Part shown: positions 42,844 through 51,836 of the stretch, in pieces | How positions within the stretch are numbered: the stretch's first letter is position 1 | Layout of the letters: every line of letters begins with the position of its first letter | From: Spirosoma endbachense | Lineage (GTDB): Bacteria; Bacteroidota; Bacteroidia; Cytophagales; Spirosomataceae | Direction of reading: 5' to 3' | Assembly: GCF_010233585.1 (NCBI RefSeq) | Contig: NZ_CP045997.1 | Coordinates: 6,747,018 to 6,811,017 of the forward strand | Length of the DNA stretch: 64,000 nt | Made by a program: the position numbers and the translations under genes | The notes under the pieces: model-generated | Seen by the model: the letters and a program-made list of their open reading frames with translations, nothing else | Told to the model about the DNA's origin: nothing | The model's database searches: none

Positions 42844-42886
42844 GTTGCTTCACGGCCGTACTCTTCCTGACGTCTGGTGAAGCAAC
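42844..42886. terminator. 10-bp stem hairpin before methyltransferase
   Basis: GTTGCTTCAC (42844-42853) pairs perfectly with GTGAAGCAAC (42877-42886), loop of 23. It lies between the HTCS stop and the next start, about 50 bases before the ATG. It could be a weak terminator or a 5' leader structure; no U-tract follows. Confidence 0.4.
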
Positions 42887-42938
42887 TACTGGAGACTAAT
42901 CCCCTCTATTTTTAACTAATTCCTAAACAAAACGTACT

Positions 42939-43739
42939 ATGGAAAAAATAGCACCTTCAGTTTATGAGCAGATAGACAATGAAGTTTACAAAGCGCAGGG
43001 CGACACCTGGTGGAAGCCAGATGCCGTATTGCATCTGCTGAAAACATCGATAAATCCCTGGCGGGTGGGTTATGCCATTAACGTGTTAAAGAGTCTCAAC
43101 TTTGACCCTACCGGCAAAACCGCGCTTGAAGTGGGAAGCGGAGGTGGAATCCTGACAGAGGAAATCTGTAAAATGGGATTTACTACGACCGGCATCGACC
43201 CGGCTGCTACGTCGGTTCAAACCGCAGCGAACCACGCCAGAGCCACCGGGCTTTCCATCACGTATGATCACGGGTCGGGCGAACAGCTTCCTTACGCAGA
43301 CCAGTCGTTTGACTGCGTATTTTGCTGTGATGTACTGGAACACGTCCGCGATTTGCCGAAGGTCTTTTCTGAGATTTCAAGAGTCCTTAAACCCGGTGGG
43401 CTTTTTATCTACGACACCCTGAACCGAACGTTCATCAGCAATCTGGTGGCCATTAAAATATGGCAAGAATGGAAACGGTGGGCCTTTATGCCGCCCAACA
43501 CGCATGTCTGGAAAATGTTTATCAAACCGAAAGAAATCAAGACGCTTTTAGCAGCAAACGGTTTTGAGTGGAAAAACCATACCGGATCGCAACCCAATGT
43601 TTCCATTCCCACGATGCTGACCTACCTCCGAAAGCGGGTTAAAGGCGAATGGACGATTGCCGACCTTGGAAAGAATTTTCGCTTAGTGGAGAGTACTGAT
43701 ATGAATATATTATATGGAGGATACGCCATTAAGAAGTAA
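42939..43739 (+). CDS. UbiG-like SAM-dependent O-methyltransferase
   Basis: 266 residues resembling the UbiG/UbiE class of small-molecule methyltransferases. Motif I is ALEVGSGGGILTEEICKMG near 61-80, the acidic strand end is TGIDPAATS, and then GEQLPYADQSFDCVFCCDVLEHV and ISRVLKPGGLFIYDTL. The N-terminus (EQIDNEVYKAQGDTWW) matches the UbiG-type lead-in. UbiG acts on ubiquinone precursors, but Bacteroidota use menaquinone, so the real acceptor here is probably another phenol or quinone-like metabolite. It is not clearly in an operon with the next O-methyltransferase, from which a 141-bp inverted-repeat element separates it. Confidence 0.85.
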   Translation: MEKIAPSVYEQIDNEVYKAQGDTWWKPDAVLHLLKTSINPWRVGYAINVLKSLNFDPTGKTALEVGSGGGILTEEICKMGFTTTGIDPAATSVQTAANHARATGLSITYDHGSGEQLPYADQSFDCVFCCDVLEHVRDLPKVFSEISRVLKPGGLFIYDTLNRTFISNLVAIKIWQEWKRWAFMPPNTHVWKMFIKPKEIKTLLAANGFEWKNHTGSQPNVSIPTMLTYLRKRVKGEWTIADLGKNFRLVESTDMNILYGGYAIKK

Positions 43740-44102
43740 CACAAAGGGGTAACAAGCACGTAACGTTTGTTACTTCGATTTCCATCATGCTCAATGAGTC
43801 AATTTCCCTTCCTCTTTTTCCTCTTTACTGAAGTACCCTTCTACCCATAAATCTTGAGACTCCTGTTATCTATCCTGATTTACAGACCGGTCGTTCCTGT
43901 CTACACCCTTCGTCTAATTTAATAGAACGCTGATTTTTATGATCCCTATGATTTGCACTGATTTCACCTTAGACTATCAAATGCAACACATTAAAAGTCA
44001 GCAAATTATCTCGACTTTAATCATAAACAATTTTAATGGTCTTAAAAATCAGCGTTCTATTGTCAATTCAAAAATTTTCCTAAAAATCCAATCCTGGACA
44101 TC
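43740..44102. other. intergenic stretch with inverted-repeat element
   Basis: Holds the 141-bp element at 43921-44061 and otherwise AT-rich sequence without a gene. Confidence 0.6.
43921..44061. repeat. 141-bp element with 18-bp perfect terminal inverted repeats
   Basis: AATAGAACGCTGATTTTT (43921-43938) and its exact complement (44044-44061) enclose 105 AT-rich bases; the arms stay partly matched for some bases further in. No frame of useful length lies inside. The form is that of a MITE or an intergenic repeat unit. No clear target-site duplication is visible. Confidence 0.6.
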
Positions 44103-45146
44103 ATGAACACAACACTCGAACAAATTCAGATTTCTCCGGCTCGTATCATGGAAACCGCAACGGCTTTCTTTGCGTCGAAAACGTTCCTGAGCGCCGTTAA
44201 ACTTGGTGTTTTTACCACACTTTCCGGCAATCAATCCTTATCCGGTAAAGCGATTCAAAAAGCTTTAAACTTACACGATCGGGCTGTTTACGATTTCCTG
44301 GATGCGCTGGTAGCCCTTGGTTTTTTAAACCGCGATGGGTTGCTGGAAACAGCCACTTATTCCAATACACCGGAAACAGAGGTATTTCTCGACAAAAACA
44401 AGCCTTCCTACATTGGGGGATTTGTGGAAATGGCCAATGACCGCCTGTACCCCTTTTGGGCCGATCTGGATGAAGCGTTGCTGACGGGCAAACCCCAGAA
44501 TGAGATCAAGCACACAGGCCGGTCAATGTTTGAAGAGTTGTATGCGAAACCGGAACGCCTGAAACAGTTTATCAATGCGATGTCTGGTATTTCTACCGGT
44601 AACTTCATGGCCCTGGCCCAAAAATTTGATTTTTCACGGTATTCGAGTCTCTGTGATATAGGTGGAGCGGCTGGTGTCCTCTCCGTTGAGGTGGCCAGGC
44701 AGCACCCAAACATAGCCTGCACGACAACCGATCTGCCATCAGTTGAGTCCATTGCCAGGGACTATATAGCCGCGCAGGGCATGTCGGAACAGGTGAAGAC
44801 CGCAAACATTGATTTCTTTAAAGACGAGTTTCCCAAAGCGGATGTCATTACCATGGGCATGATCCTACATGACTGGGACCTTCCTAATAAAATGATGCTG
44901 ATCCAGAAAGCCTATGATGCTTTACCGGAAGGTGGTGCATTGATCGTGGTGGAAGCCCTGATCGATGATGACCGTCGGAAAAACGCGTTTGGCCTCCTGA
45001 TGTCCCTCAATATGCTGATCGAGTTCGGCGTTGCTTTTGATTTCACCGGCGCTGATTTTGAACGGTGGACGAAGGAGGTCGGATTCCGCAGCGTTGACGT
45101 AATTCCGTTGGCAGGGCCCTCCAGTGCTGCTATTGCTTACAAGTAA
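44103..45146 (+). CDS. plant-type (hydroxyindole-like) O-methyltransferase
   Basis: 347 residues with the two-part layout of acetylserotonin/caffeate-type O-methyltransferases. The N-terminal winged-helix dimerisation domain (about 1-95) has VKLGVFTTLS and DRAVYDFLDALVALGFLNRDG. The catalytic domain has CDIGGAAGVLSVEVARQHP near 180-200, TTDLPSV, and ITMGMILHDWDLPNKMMLI, in which His-Asp is the conserved catalytic pair. It methylates hydroxyl groups of small aromatic molecules. The ATG at 44103 follows the MITE-like element by 41 bases, which may have brought a new upstream region. The start gives an N-terminal segment typical of the family. Confidence 0.9.
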   Translation: MNTTLEQIQISPARIMETATAFFASKTFLSAVKLGVFTTLSGNQSLSGKAIQKALNLHDRAVYDFLDALVALGFLNRDGLLETATYSNTPETEVFLDKNKPSYIGGFVEMANDRLYPFWADLDEALLTGKPQNEIKHTGRSMFEELYAKPERLKQFINAMSGISTGNFMALAQKFDFSRYSSLCDIGGAAGVLSVEVARQHPNIACTTTDLPSVESIARDYIAAQGMSEQVKTANIDFFKDEFPKADVITMGMILHDWDLPNKMMLIQKAYDALPEGGALIVVEALIDDDRRKNAFGLLMSLNMLIEFGVAFDFTGADFERWTKEVGFRSVDVIPLAGPSSAAIAYK

Positions 45147-45179
45147 TAGCTCAATTCATTTTTGGATTGGACCAAGCTG

Positions 45180-45391
45180 GCGCTGGAAACAAGTACAGAT
45201 CTGATTCTGAGTGTTGTGATGATGTCTCTTAAAGATGGTTTTCAGGTATGCGATACGTTGAAAAACGATTCGCATACCAGTCCATTTCCGAAGTGGCTTA
45301 TGTAGTAGATTTTGAGGACCCTAAATACTTCAGCCAGGTATTTTTCGAAGAATTTGGCCGGAGACAAGGCAAATTTCGGCTATTAGGATAA
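45180..45391 (+). pseudogene. decayed 3' end of an HTCS regulator gene
   Basis: The DNA matches the end of the intact regulator gene. First LETxxDLIxSxVMMxLKDGFQxCDTLKND from its receiver domain, with the phospho-acceptor Asp changed to Val (GAT to GTT), then, after a loss of roughly 440 bases, FPKWL.../SEVAYVVDFEDPKYFSQVFFEEFG-type sequence from its AraC domain, in another frame. The similarity continues past the stop codon (ATAATCCTC.ACCTATTTGACCT). Stop codons and the internal deletion rule out a product. It lies about 2.5 kb downstream of the parent and is flanked by the O-methyltransferase and cupin genes. Confidence 0.8.
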
Positions 45392-45557
45392 TCCTCTACC
45401 TATTTGACCTGATTCTCCACCTCTCATCTGCGGGCCTTCCCGTAGACTTGTGAGGCTGTTTGTAGCCTTAAAAATAGGATCGCGGTGGCCCCTGTTTTCG
45501 CTAGCCCCAGCAACGGCAAGCACGTTTTTACAACTCCTTTTTTAACCGACTACGACC

Positions 45558-46091
45558 ATGCAGACCCATCAGGACCGAATTCTAGACTTTGCTGCCGCCG
45601 GTATGTGGTGGGAAATTACCCAATCGACGAAAGATACCCACGGCGCTTTTTTTGAAGCCATCAATGTGCTGGCGCCAGGGTTTGACGCCCCCCCGCTGCA
45701 CGTACATCCGGAAGCCGAGGAGAGCTATCATGTGCTGGAAGGTACGCTGGATGTGAACCTGAATGGCGAATGGCGACAGCTTGGCCCCGGTGAGTCGGCG
45801 ATTGTTCCGGCCGGGATGACCCACACCCTGAAAAATGCGCATCCCGTGGAGGTTCGTCTATTAAACGTGCATAAGCCCGCTCTGGGCTTTGAGCGTTTCT
45901 TCCGACGGATGCATGCCTTGATTGCCAGCGGTAAACTGACGCTGCCGCCGAAGAATTTTGGATCACTGATGCGCCTATCGATGCTGTTTGTCGAGCACGA
46001 AAAGGAAATTAAATCGGCTAGTCCTCCTCATGGCGTGATGCGTTTTTTTGCGTTCCTCGGTAGTCTGCTGGGCTATAAACTGCCGGGTTAA
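45558..46091 (+). CDS. cupin-domain protein
   Basis: 177 residues with a single cupin_2 barrel at about 35-110. Motif 1 is PPLHVHPEAEESYHVLEGTLDV, which holds the two His and one Glu metal ligands; motif 2 is PGESAIVPAGMTHTLKN with the third His. A helical tail (about 115-177) ends in a hydrophobic stretch (VMRFFAFLGSLLGYKL). The role could be a small-molecule oxygenase or isomerase, or a binding protein; no substrate can be set. The gene stands alone, after the regulator pseudogene, with about 165 bases of leader. Confidence 0.85.
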   Translation: MQTHQDRILDFAAAGMWWEITQSTKDTHGAFFEAINVLAPGFDAPPLHVHPEAEESYHVLEGTLDVNLNGEWRQLGPGESAIVPAGMTHTLKNAHPVEVRLLNVHKPALGFERFFRRMHALIASGKLTLPPKNFGSLMRLSMLFVEHEKEIKSASPPHGVMRFFAFLGSLLGYKLPG

Positions 46092-46254
46092 ACTAATCTG
46101 GTCCTAATCCGGTTGGCGGGCGTGTTTGCTGCTCAGAGCCGGAAGCCATTGATGGGTAAGGCCCATTGTTGCTGCCATAGCAACCGGCCAGCCACACTTT
46201 CTGAACTCAACCTTATGAATGGGTCTGTTTTTCTCAACCATTTACTTAATAACT

Positions 46255-49200
46255 ATGACTCACTTTTCTACTTTCCGGTTGCCTCTCCGGGCGTTCACTC
46301 TCTTCATTTCCTGGTTATTGGTGGTGCTGTTGACGACGACGGTCTCGGCCCAGAACCCCACCATCAGTGGCTTTGCCGCTACATTGAGTACGGCGTGTGC
46401 GGGTAGCCCGGTGACCTTCACCGCCACGGTGGGCAATGTGACAGGCGGCTATGCCTATACGCTCACCAATGGCAGCAGCCCCCTAACGGGCAGCAGTAGC
46501 AGTACCAGCTTTAGCCAAAGTCTGGTGGTGAGCGGGTCTGGCAGTCAGAGCTTCAGTCTGGTGGTGAACACGGCTGGTGGCTCGGCGGTGGCCACTACAA
46601 CCCTGACGGTGGGTAGCCATCCTGACTACCAGCCCCTGGTAGACCTTTACAACAACAACAATGGGTCAAACTGGACCAACAAGACGAGGTGGCTGACGAG
46701 TTGTGATCCCTGTACGGGCAATGGAGGGTTCCCCTGGTATGGGGTGGGTTGTTTAGCTGGGCGGGTAAACAGACTCGATCTTCAAAACAATGGCTTAAGT
46801 GGGAGTATCCCGGCTAGTTTGAGTGCGTTGACCAATCTGCAGGAGCTTAATCTGAGCGCTAATCAGTTAAGTGGCAATATCCCAACGAGCTTGAGTGCAT
46901 TGACCAATCTGCAACGGCTTACTCTAAGCGTTAACCAGTTAAGTGGCAGTATCCCGGCTAGCTTGAGTGTATTGACCAATCTGCAATCCCTTGGTTTGAG
47001 CAATAATCAGTTAAGTGGGAGTATCCCCGCTAGTTTGAGTGCATTGACCAATCTGCAAGAGCTTACTCTGAACAATAACCAGTTAAGTGGCAGTATTCCA
47101 GCTACGATTGGCAGTCTGACGAAGCTGCAATACCTTGACTTGACCACTAATCAGTTGAGTAGTATCCCAGAGAGTATGGGTAGTCTGATCAACCTGCAAG
47201 AGCTTAAGCTGAACGATAACCGGTTAAGTGGCAGTATCCCAGAGAGTATGGGTAGTCTGGCCAATCTACAATCTCTTTCTCTGTACAATAACCAGTTAAG
47301 TGGGGGTATCCCGGCTAGTCTGGGGAGTCTGACCAACCTGAGCTACCTTGCTCTGTTTAATAACCAGTTGAGTGGGAGTATCCCAGAGAGTATGGGTAGT
47401 CTGACCAACCTTACAGTGCTTTCTCTAAACAATAACCAGTTAAGTGGGAGTATCCCAGGGAGTCTGGCTAGTCTGACCAATCTGCAATCCCTTGGTCTGA
47501 GCACGAACCAGTTGAGTGGGTGCTGGCCAGCTAGTCTAACGGCACTATGCGGCCGTGCATTCAATAGTTTCTTCAGTAATGCGGGTTTGCCCGGAGGAGG
47601 TAGCAATTCAGCCTTTGCGGCCTTCTGTGGCACTGGACAGGGCAGCGAGGCCTTTGTGCCCACCGCCAGTGCCAGTGCCCCCACCGTGAATGTGGGCGGG
47701 GTGGTCAGTCTGAGTACCGCCGGCGGCTCCAGCTACAGCTGGATAGCGCCCGCTGGGGCTCAGCTCTGGAGTCCGGCGACGACGAATGTGGTCTCGGCCA
47801 CGCTCACCCAGGCCGGCCTACAGACCTTCACCGTAGTAGTCAGCAATGGGACAACCTGTAGTCAGACCGCCACCGTTTCGGTGACGGGTACGGGCTCGGC
47901 TTTACCCACCCTTAGTGGCTTTGCCGCTACCTTGAGTACGGTCTGTTCGGGTAGCCCGGTGACCTTCACCGCCACGGTGGGCAATGTGACAGGCGGCTAT
48001 GCCTATACGCTCACCAATGGCAGCAGCCCCCTAACGGGCAGCAGTAGCAGTACCAGCTTTAGCCAAAGTCTGGTGGTGAGCGGGTCTGGCAGTCAGAGCT
48101 TCAGTCTGGTGGTGAACACGGCTGGTGGCTCGGCGGTGGCCACTACAACCCTGACGGTGGGTAGCCATCCTGACTACCAGCCCCTGGTCGATTTTTACAA
48201 CAGCACCAATGGGTCGGGCTGGACCAATAAGACGGGCTGGCTCCAGAGTTGTGACCCTTGTACGGGCAATGGCGGAAACCCCTGGTTTGGGGTGACTTGC
48301 TCAGGTGGGCGGGTAAACCAACTCTTACTTTCAAGCAATGGCTTAAGTGGGAGTATCCCGGCTAGTTTGGGGAGTCTGACCAATCTGCAAACGCTTAATC
48401 TAGTCACGAACCAGTTAAGTGGCAGTATCCCCGCTAGTGTGGGTAATCTGACCAACCTGCAACTGCTTTATCTGGCCTCGAACCAGTTAAGTGGCAGTAT
48501 CCCCGCTAGTTTGAGTGCATTGACCAATCTGCAAACGCTTAATCTGAGCGTAAATCAGTTGAGTGGTGATATCCCAGCTAGTCTGGGCAGTATGGCCAAT
48601 CTGCAACAGCTTGAGCTGTTCAACAACCAGATAACTGGCAGTATCCCCGCTACGCTCGGTAGCCTGACCAACCTGAAATTCCTTCGTCTGAACGATAACC
48701 AGTTGAGTGGCAGTATCCCTACTACGCTCGGGAGTCTGACTAACCTAACACTGCTTACTCTGTCCACGAACCAGTTGAGTGGCAGTATCCCATCTACACT
48801 GGGGAGCATGATCAACCTGCAACAGCTTTTTCTGAGCGGTAACCAGTTAAGTGGGAGTATCCCGGCTAGTTTGAGTGCACTAACGAACCTAACATCGCTT
48901 AATCTGAGCGAAAACCAGTTGAGTGCCAGTATTCCATCAAGCCTGGGGAGTCTGACCAACCTGCAAGTGCTTACTCTGTCCACGAACCAGTTAAGTGGCA
49001 GTATTCCATCCACACTGGGAAGTCTAACCAACCTGCAAAATCTTTTTCTGTACGATAACCAGTTGAGTGGCAGTATCCCCGCTACGCTCGGAAATTTGAC
49101 CAATCTAACAACGCTTTATCTGCACAGCAATCAGTTGAGTGGGTGCTGGCCAGCCTCGCTGTCAGCTTTCTGTGGGGTGTCTTCTAAAAGCTTTGCCAAC

Positions 49201-51579
49201 AACGCGGGCCTGCCCGGAGGAGGTAGCAATTCGGCCTTTGCGGCCTTCTGTGCCACTGGACAGGGCAGCGAGGCCTTTGTGCCCACCGCCAGTGCCAGTA
49301 CACCCACCGTGAATGTGGGCGGGGTGGTCAGTCTGAGTACCGCCGGCGGCTCCAGCTACAGCTGGATAGCGCCCGCTGGGGCTCAGCTCAGCAGCCCGGC
49401 GACAGCGAGTGTGGTCTCGGCCACGCTCACCCAAGCCGGCCTACAGACCTTCACCGTGGTTGTCAGCAATGGGACAACCTGTAGCCAGACGGCCACCGTT
49501 TCGATAACCGTCAGCAGTGTCCAGCCCACCCTTGCCGGCCTGGCCCCTACCCCCAGTGTGGTCTGTGTGGGTAGCCCCGTGACTTTCACCGCCACACTGG
49601 GTAACGTGACGGGCAGCTATGCCTACACGCTCACTAATGGCAGCAATCCCCTAACGGGCAGCAGTAGCAGTACCAGCTTCAGCCAGAGCCTGGTCGCAGC
49701 CAGTTCCGGCAATCAGAGCTTTTCATTGATTATTCGTAGTAATGACCTCTCGGCTAGTGCCACCACTAGCCTGCTGGTGAATGCGTTGCCTACCCCCAGC
49801 CTCCAGGCCAGTGGCACCCTGAGCTGTGCGACGAGCAGTGTCACCCTGACAGCCAGTGGAGGGGCAAGTTATAGCTTCAGTGGGCCCGGACTAGTGAGTC
49901 AGAATGGAGAAACTGGCACGGCGGTGGTGAATGAGGCTGGTACTTATTCAGTCACGGTCACCTCGACCGGGGGCTGTACGGCCAGTACATCAGTCAGTGT
50001 GTCCGCCGATCAGACGGCTCCTTCGGTGAGCATCAGCCCAACCAGTGCCACCCTGACCTGTGCCAACCCATCGGTGACCCTAACGGCCAATGGCTCCGGC
50101 CCCTTCCGCTGGAATACAGGCTCGACCGAGAGTCAGATCTCGGTGAACACGCCGGGCACCTACTCGGTGACCATGACCAGTGGCAACAGTTGCTCAGCCG
50201 TGGCCACCACCACCGTAGAGCCCAACTCCAACCTGAAGGCCCCAACCCTGCTGGCCAGTGCTCCCTCAACCACCAATCAACCCATCTCCGTGACGGCCAG
50301 CGGCTGCGCGGGCACCATCAACTGGTTGCCCCAGGGGGGAACAGGGCTGGCCAACGGTGAGGTCTATACCTTCACCCAGCCCGGTAACTACTCCCTCTCG
50401 GCCAGTTGTACCCTGGGAAGCTGCACCAGTCCCCAGGCGACGCCCTTGAGCTTGCAGATCCTGCCCGGCAGCTTTGCCATTACCAAAGTCACCATGGTCA
50501 ACTGTACCCTCATCGATCAGCCCAGAGGACGCTATCAGGTCCAGTTCACCCCCCTGTATGTGGGCAACAATGCCAATCCCATCTCCTTCTCCGTTGTCAA
50601 TGAGATGCCCACCACCACGGCTCCCGCTCCCTATTCGCTTCAATTGTACAATGACAATCCGGTGATCACCCTGGTGGCCAATCAGGCGGGTAACTCCGAA
50701 GCCCGCTTTGCCTACAACTGGCTGGCTTCCTGTCAGACGGGCAACAACCCCAACAGCCCACCCACGACCAGCGGTATTCCCAACCAGACCATCCTGGCGG
50801 GGCAGGCCTATCAATTGCAGTTGACCAACTATTTCTCCGATCCTGATGGACAGGCGCTGACCTTCTCAGTGACGGGTTTACCCGCTGGCCTGAACCTCAA
50901 TGGTTCTCTGATCAGTGGTACGCCTTCCAGCACAGGGGTGAGTAGTGTTCAGATAACGGCCCTCGATCCGGGTGGGTTGTCAGCTCAAACCAGCTTCCAG
51001 CTGACGGTGAATCCGATGCCGACTTCGCCCGCTGGCTTTACCATCGTGGGGGTCTCGACGGTGAGTTGTGCGGTCTTGAGCCCCGGTCTTCGCCGGGTGA
51101 CGTTTACCCCCCAGTACGGGGGCACCGACAGTTCACCCATTAGTTTCTCGGTGGTCAACGAGCTGGTGGCGACCACCAATCCGGGTCCGTATAGTCTGAA
51201 TCTATACACAGATAACCCCGCTATTACCCTGACGGCCAAACAGGGAGGCTCCCTGGCCAGCTTTGTCTACAATTGGCTTTCGGTCTGCAATCCACCAGCT
51301 CGGGTCGGATCGGGGGAAGCCCCAACAGGTTTACAGGTGACCGTACTGGGCAATCCGATTGAGGGCAACTCTGTGGAGCTGGAGATTCGGGGGGTTGTGG
51401 GTCAGGCTGTGGAGTTGAATCTGGTCGATTTGCAGGGCAAGGTGCTTCATCAGCAGCGGCTGGAGAAAGCGGGTTCAGTAGAGCGGGGGAGCGTGCCGAT
51501 CGGTACTGGCAAGGGAATCATCCTCTTGCAGGTCCATACGGCCACAGAACACCAGCAGGTGAAACTATTAAGGCCTTAA
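46255..51579 (+). CDS. giant leucine-rich-repeat surface protein with T9SS C-terminal domain
   Basis: 1774 residues from MTHFSTF; an in-frame ATG at 46219 adds 12 residues and spoils the signal peptide (ending VSAQ). The order is an Ig-like domain (about 25-120), LRR block 1 (about 168-428, ten 24-residue units plus cap), Ig-like domains (about 460-632), LRR block 2 (about 692-968, eleven units plus cap), more Ig-like domains, a dystroglycan/cadherin-like domain (about 1500-1585), and a type IX secretion sorting domain (about 1682-1774, VELNLVDLQGKVLHQQRL). The repeats follow LxxLTNLQxLxLSxNQLSGSIP, the plant-type LRR consensus. It is probably exported and attached to the surface for adhesion or recognition. 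The gene is GC-rich and holds exact DNA repeats, so its length may vary between strains. Confidence 0.92.
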   Translation: MTHFSTFRLPLRAFTLFISWLLVVLLTTTVSAQNPTISGFAATLSTACAGSPVTFTATVGNVTGGYAYTLTNGSSPLTGSSSSTSFSQSLVVSGSGSQSFSLVVNTAGGSAVATTTLTVGSHPDYQPLVDLYNNNNGSNWTNKTRWLTSCDPCTGNGGFPWYGVGCLAGRVNRLDLQNNGLSGSIPASLSALTNLQELNLSANQLSGNIPTSLSALTNLQRLTLSVNQLSGSIPASLSVLTNLQSLGLSNNQLSGSIPASLSALTNLQELTLNNNQLSGSIPATIGSLTKLQYLDLTTNQLSSIPESMGSLINLQELKLNDNRLSGSIPESMGSLANLQSLSLYNNQLSGGIPASLGSLTNLSYLALFNNQLSGSIPESMGSLTNLTVLSLNNNQLSGSIPGSLASLTNLQSLGLSTNQLSGCWPASLTALCGRAFNSFFSNAGLPGGGSNSAFAAFCGTGQGSEAFVPTASASAPTVNVGGVVSLSTAGGSSYSWIAPAGAQLWSPATTNVVSATLTQAGLQTFTVVVSNGTTCSQTATVSVTGTGSALPTLSGFAATLSTVCSGSPVTFTATVGNVTGGYAYTLTNGSSPLTGSSSSTSFSQSLVVSGSGSQSFSLVVNTAGGSAVATTTLTVGSHPDYQPLVDFYNSTNGSGWTNKTGWLQSCDPCTGNGGNPWFGVTCSGGRVNQLLLSSNGLSGSIPASLGSLTNLQTLNLVTNQLSGSIPASVGNLTNLQLLYLASNQLSGSIPASLSALTNLQTLNLSVNQLSGDIPASLGSMANLQQLELFNNQITGSIPATLGSLTNLKFLRLNDNQLSGSIPTTLGSLTNLTLLTLSTNQLSGSIPSTLGSMINLQQLFLSGNQLSGSIPASLSALTNLTSLNLSENQLSASIPSSLGSLTNLQVLTLSTNQLSGSIPSTLGSLTNLQNLFLYDNQLSGSIPATLGNLTNLTTLYLHSNQLSGCWPASLSAFCGVSSKSFANNAGLPGGGSNSAFAAFCATGQGSEAFVPTASASTPTVNVGGVVSLSTAGGSSYSWIAPAGAQLSSPATASVVSATLTQAGLQTFTVVVSNGTTCSQTATVSITVSSVQPTLAGLAPTPSVVCVGSPVTFTATLGNVTGSYAYTLTNGSNPLTGSSSSTSFSQSLVAASSGNQSFSLIIRSNDLSASATTSLLVNALPTPSLQASGTLSCATSSVTLTASGGASYSFSGPGLVSQNGETGTAVVNEAGTYSVTVTSTGGCTASTSVSVSADQTAPSVSISPTSATLTCANPSVTLTANGSGPFRWNTGSTESQISVNTPGTYSVTMTSGNSCSAVATTTVEPNSNLKAPTLLASAPSTTNQPISVTASGCAGTINWLPQGGTGLANGEVYTFTQPGNYSLSASCTLGSCTSPQATPLSLQILPGSFAITKVTMVNCTLIDQPRGRYQVQFTPLYVGNNANPISFSVVNEMPTTTAPAPYSLQLYNDNPVITLVANQAGNSEARFAYNWLASCQTGNNPNSPPTTSGIPNQTILAGQAYQLQLTNYFSDPDGQALTFSVTGLPAGLNLNGSLISGTPSSTGVSSVQITALDPGGLSAQTSFQLTVNPMPTSPAGFTIVGVSTVSCAVLSPGLRRVTFTPQYGGTDSSPISFSVVNELVATTNPGPYSLNLYTDNPAITLTAKQGGSLASFVYNWLSVCNPPARVGSGEAPTGLQVTVLGNPIEGNSVELEIRGVVGQAVELNLVDLQGKVLHQQRLEKAGSVERGSVPIGTGKGIILLQVHTATEHQQVKLLRP
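46401..46640 (+). repeat. 240-bp direct repeat, copy 1 (inside LRR gene)
   Basis: Identical at every base, as read by eye, to 47949-48188. It encodes the Ig-like module before each LRR block (SPVTFTATVGNVTGGYAYTL and onward). Exact identity, including third codon positions, points to recent duplication or gene conversion. Confidence 0.85.
47949..48188 (+). repeat. 240-bp direct repeat, copy 2 (inside LRR gene)
   Basis: The second copy of the exact repeat at 46401-46640, offset by 1548 bases. A further, nearly identical pair lies at about 47580-47885 and 49203-49506. Recombination between copies would delete or add one LRR block. Confidence 0.85.
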
Positions 51580-51590
51580 CGTTTGAAACC

Positions 51591-51638
51591 GGTTATAAGT
51601 AAGCCCGGACCTATTTTGATCCGGGCTTACTCATAACC
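51591..51638 (+). terminator. terminator after LRR gene
   Basis: A 19-bp stem with one mismatch: 51591-51609 with 51620-51638, core AGTAAGCCCGGA, loop of 10. It starts 12 bases past the stop codon. Confidence 0.7.
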
Positions 51639-51836
51639 CAACGAATCCTCAATCAGCCGCTGTGTGATCTTCTTCATAGGCGGTAGCAGGCTCTGCTCTT
51701 ATTTATTTAGTCTGCGTGGCTGTTGCACAACGCCTAAATTAGTCGCAAACTGCCCTCCTATTGGCGCGACTACGCCTGACATAAGAAACCCGTCCGGTTT
51801 AACTTTGTTCTACCATAAACCGAACGGTAAACAAAC

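Noticed and set aside
42939..43739. Ubiquinone biosynthesis gene ubiG
   Set aside because: The similarity is to the general class. Bacteroidota make menaquinone, so a ubiG name would mislead.
45558..46091. Cupin as part of the xylan locus (for example a sugar isomerase)
   Set aside because: It lies beyond the regulator pseudogene on the other strand, and nothing in the sequence ties it to sugar metabolism.
48555..49103. Long minus-strand frame with repeated LPSVDGILPLNWF units
   Set aside because: It is the antisense shadow of the LRR repeats; repeated 72-bp units keep the opposite frame open.
50266..50814. 182-codon minus-strand frame
   Set aside because: Opposite the GC-rich Ig-like part of the LRR gene; open because of base composition.
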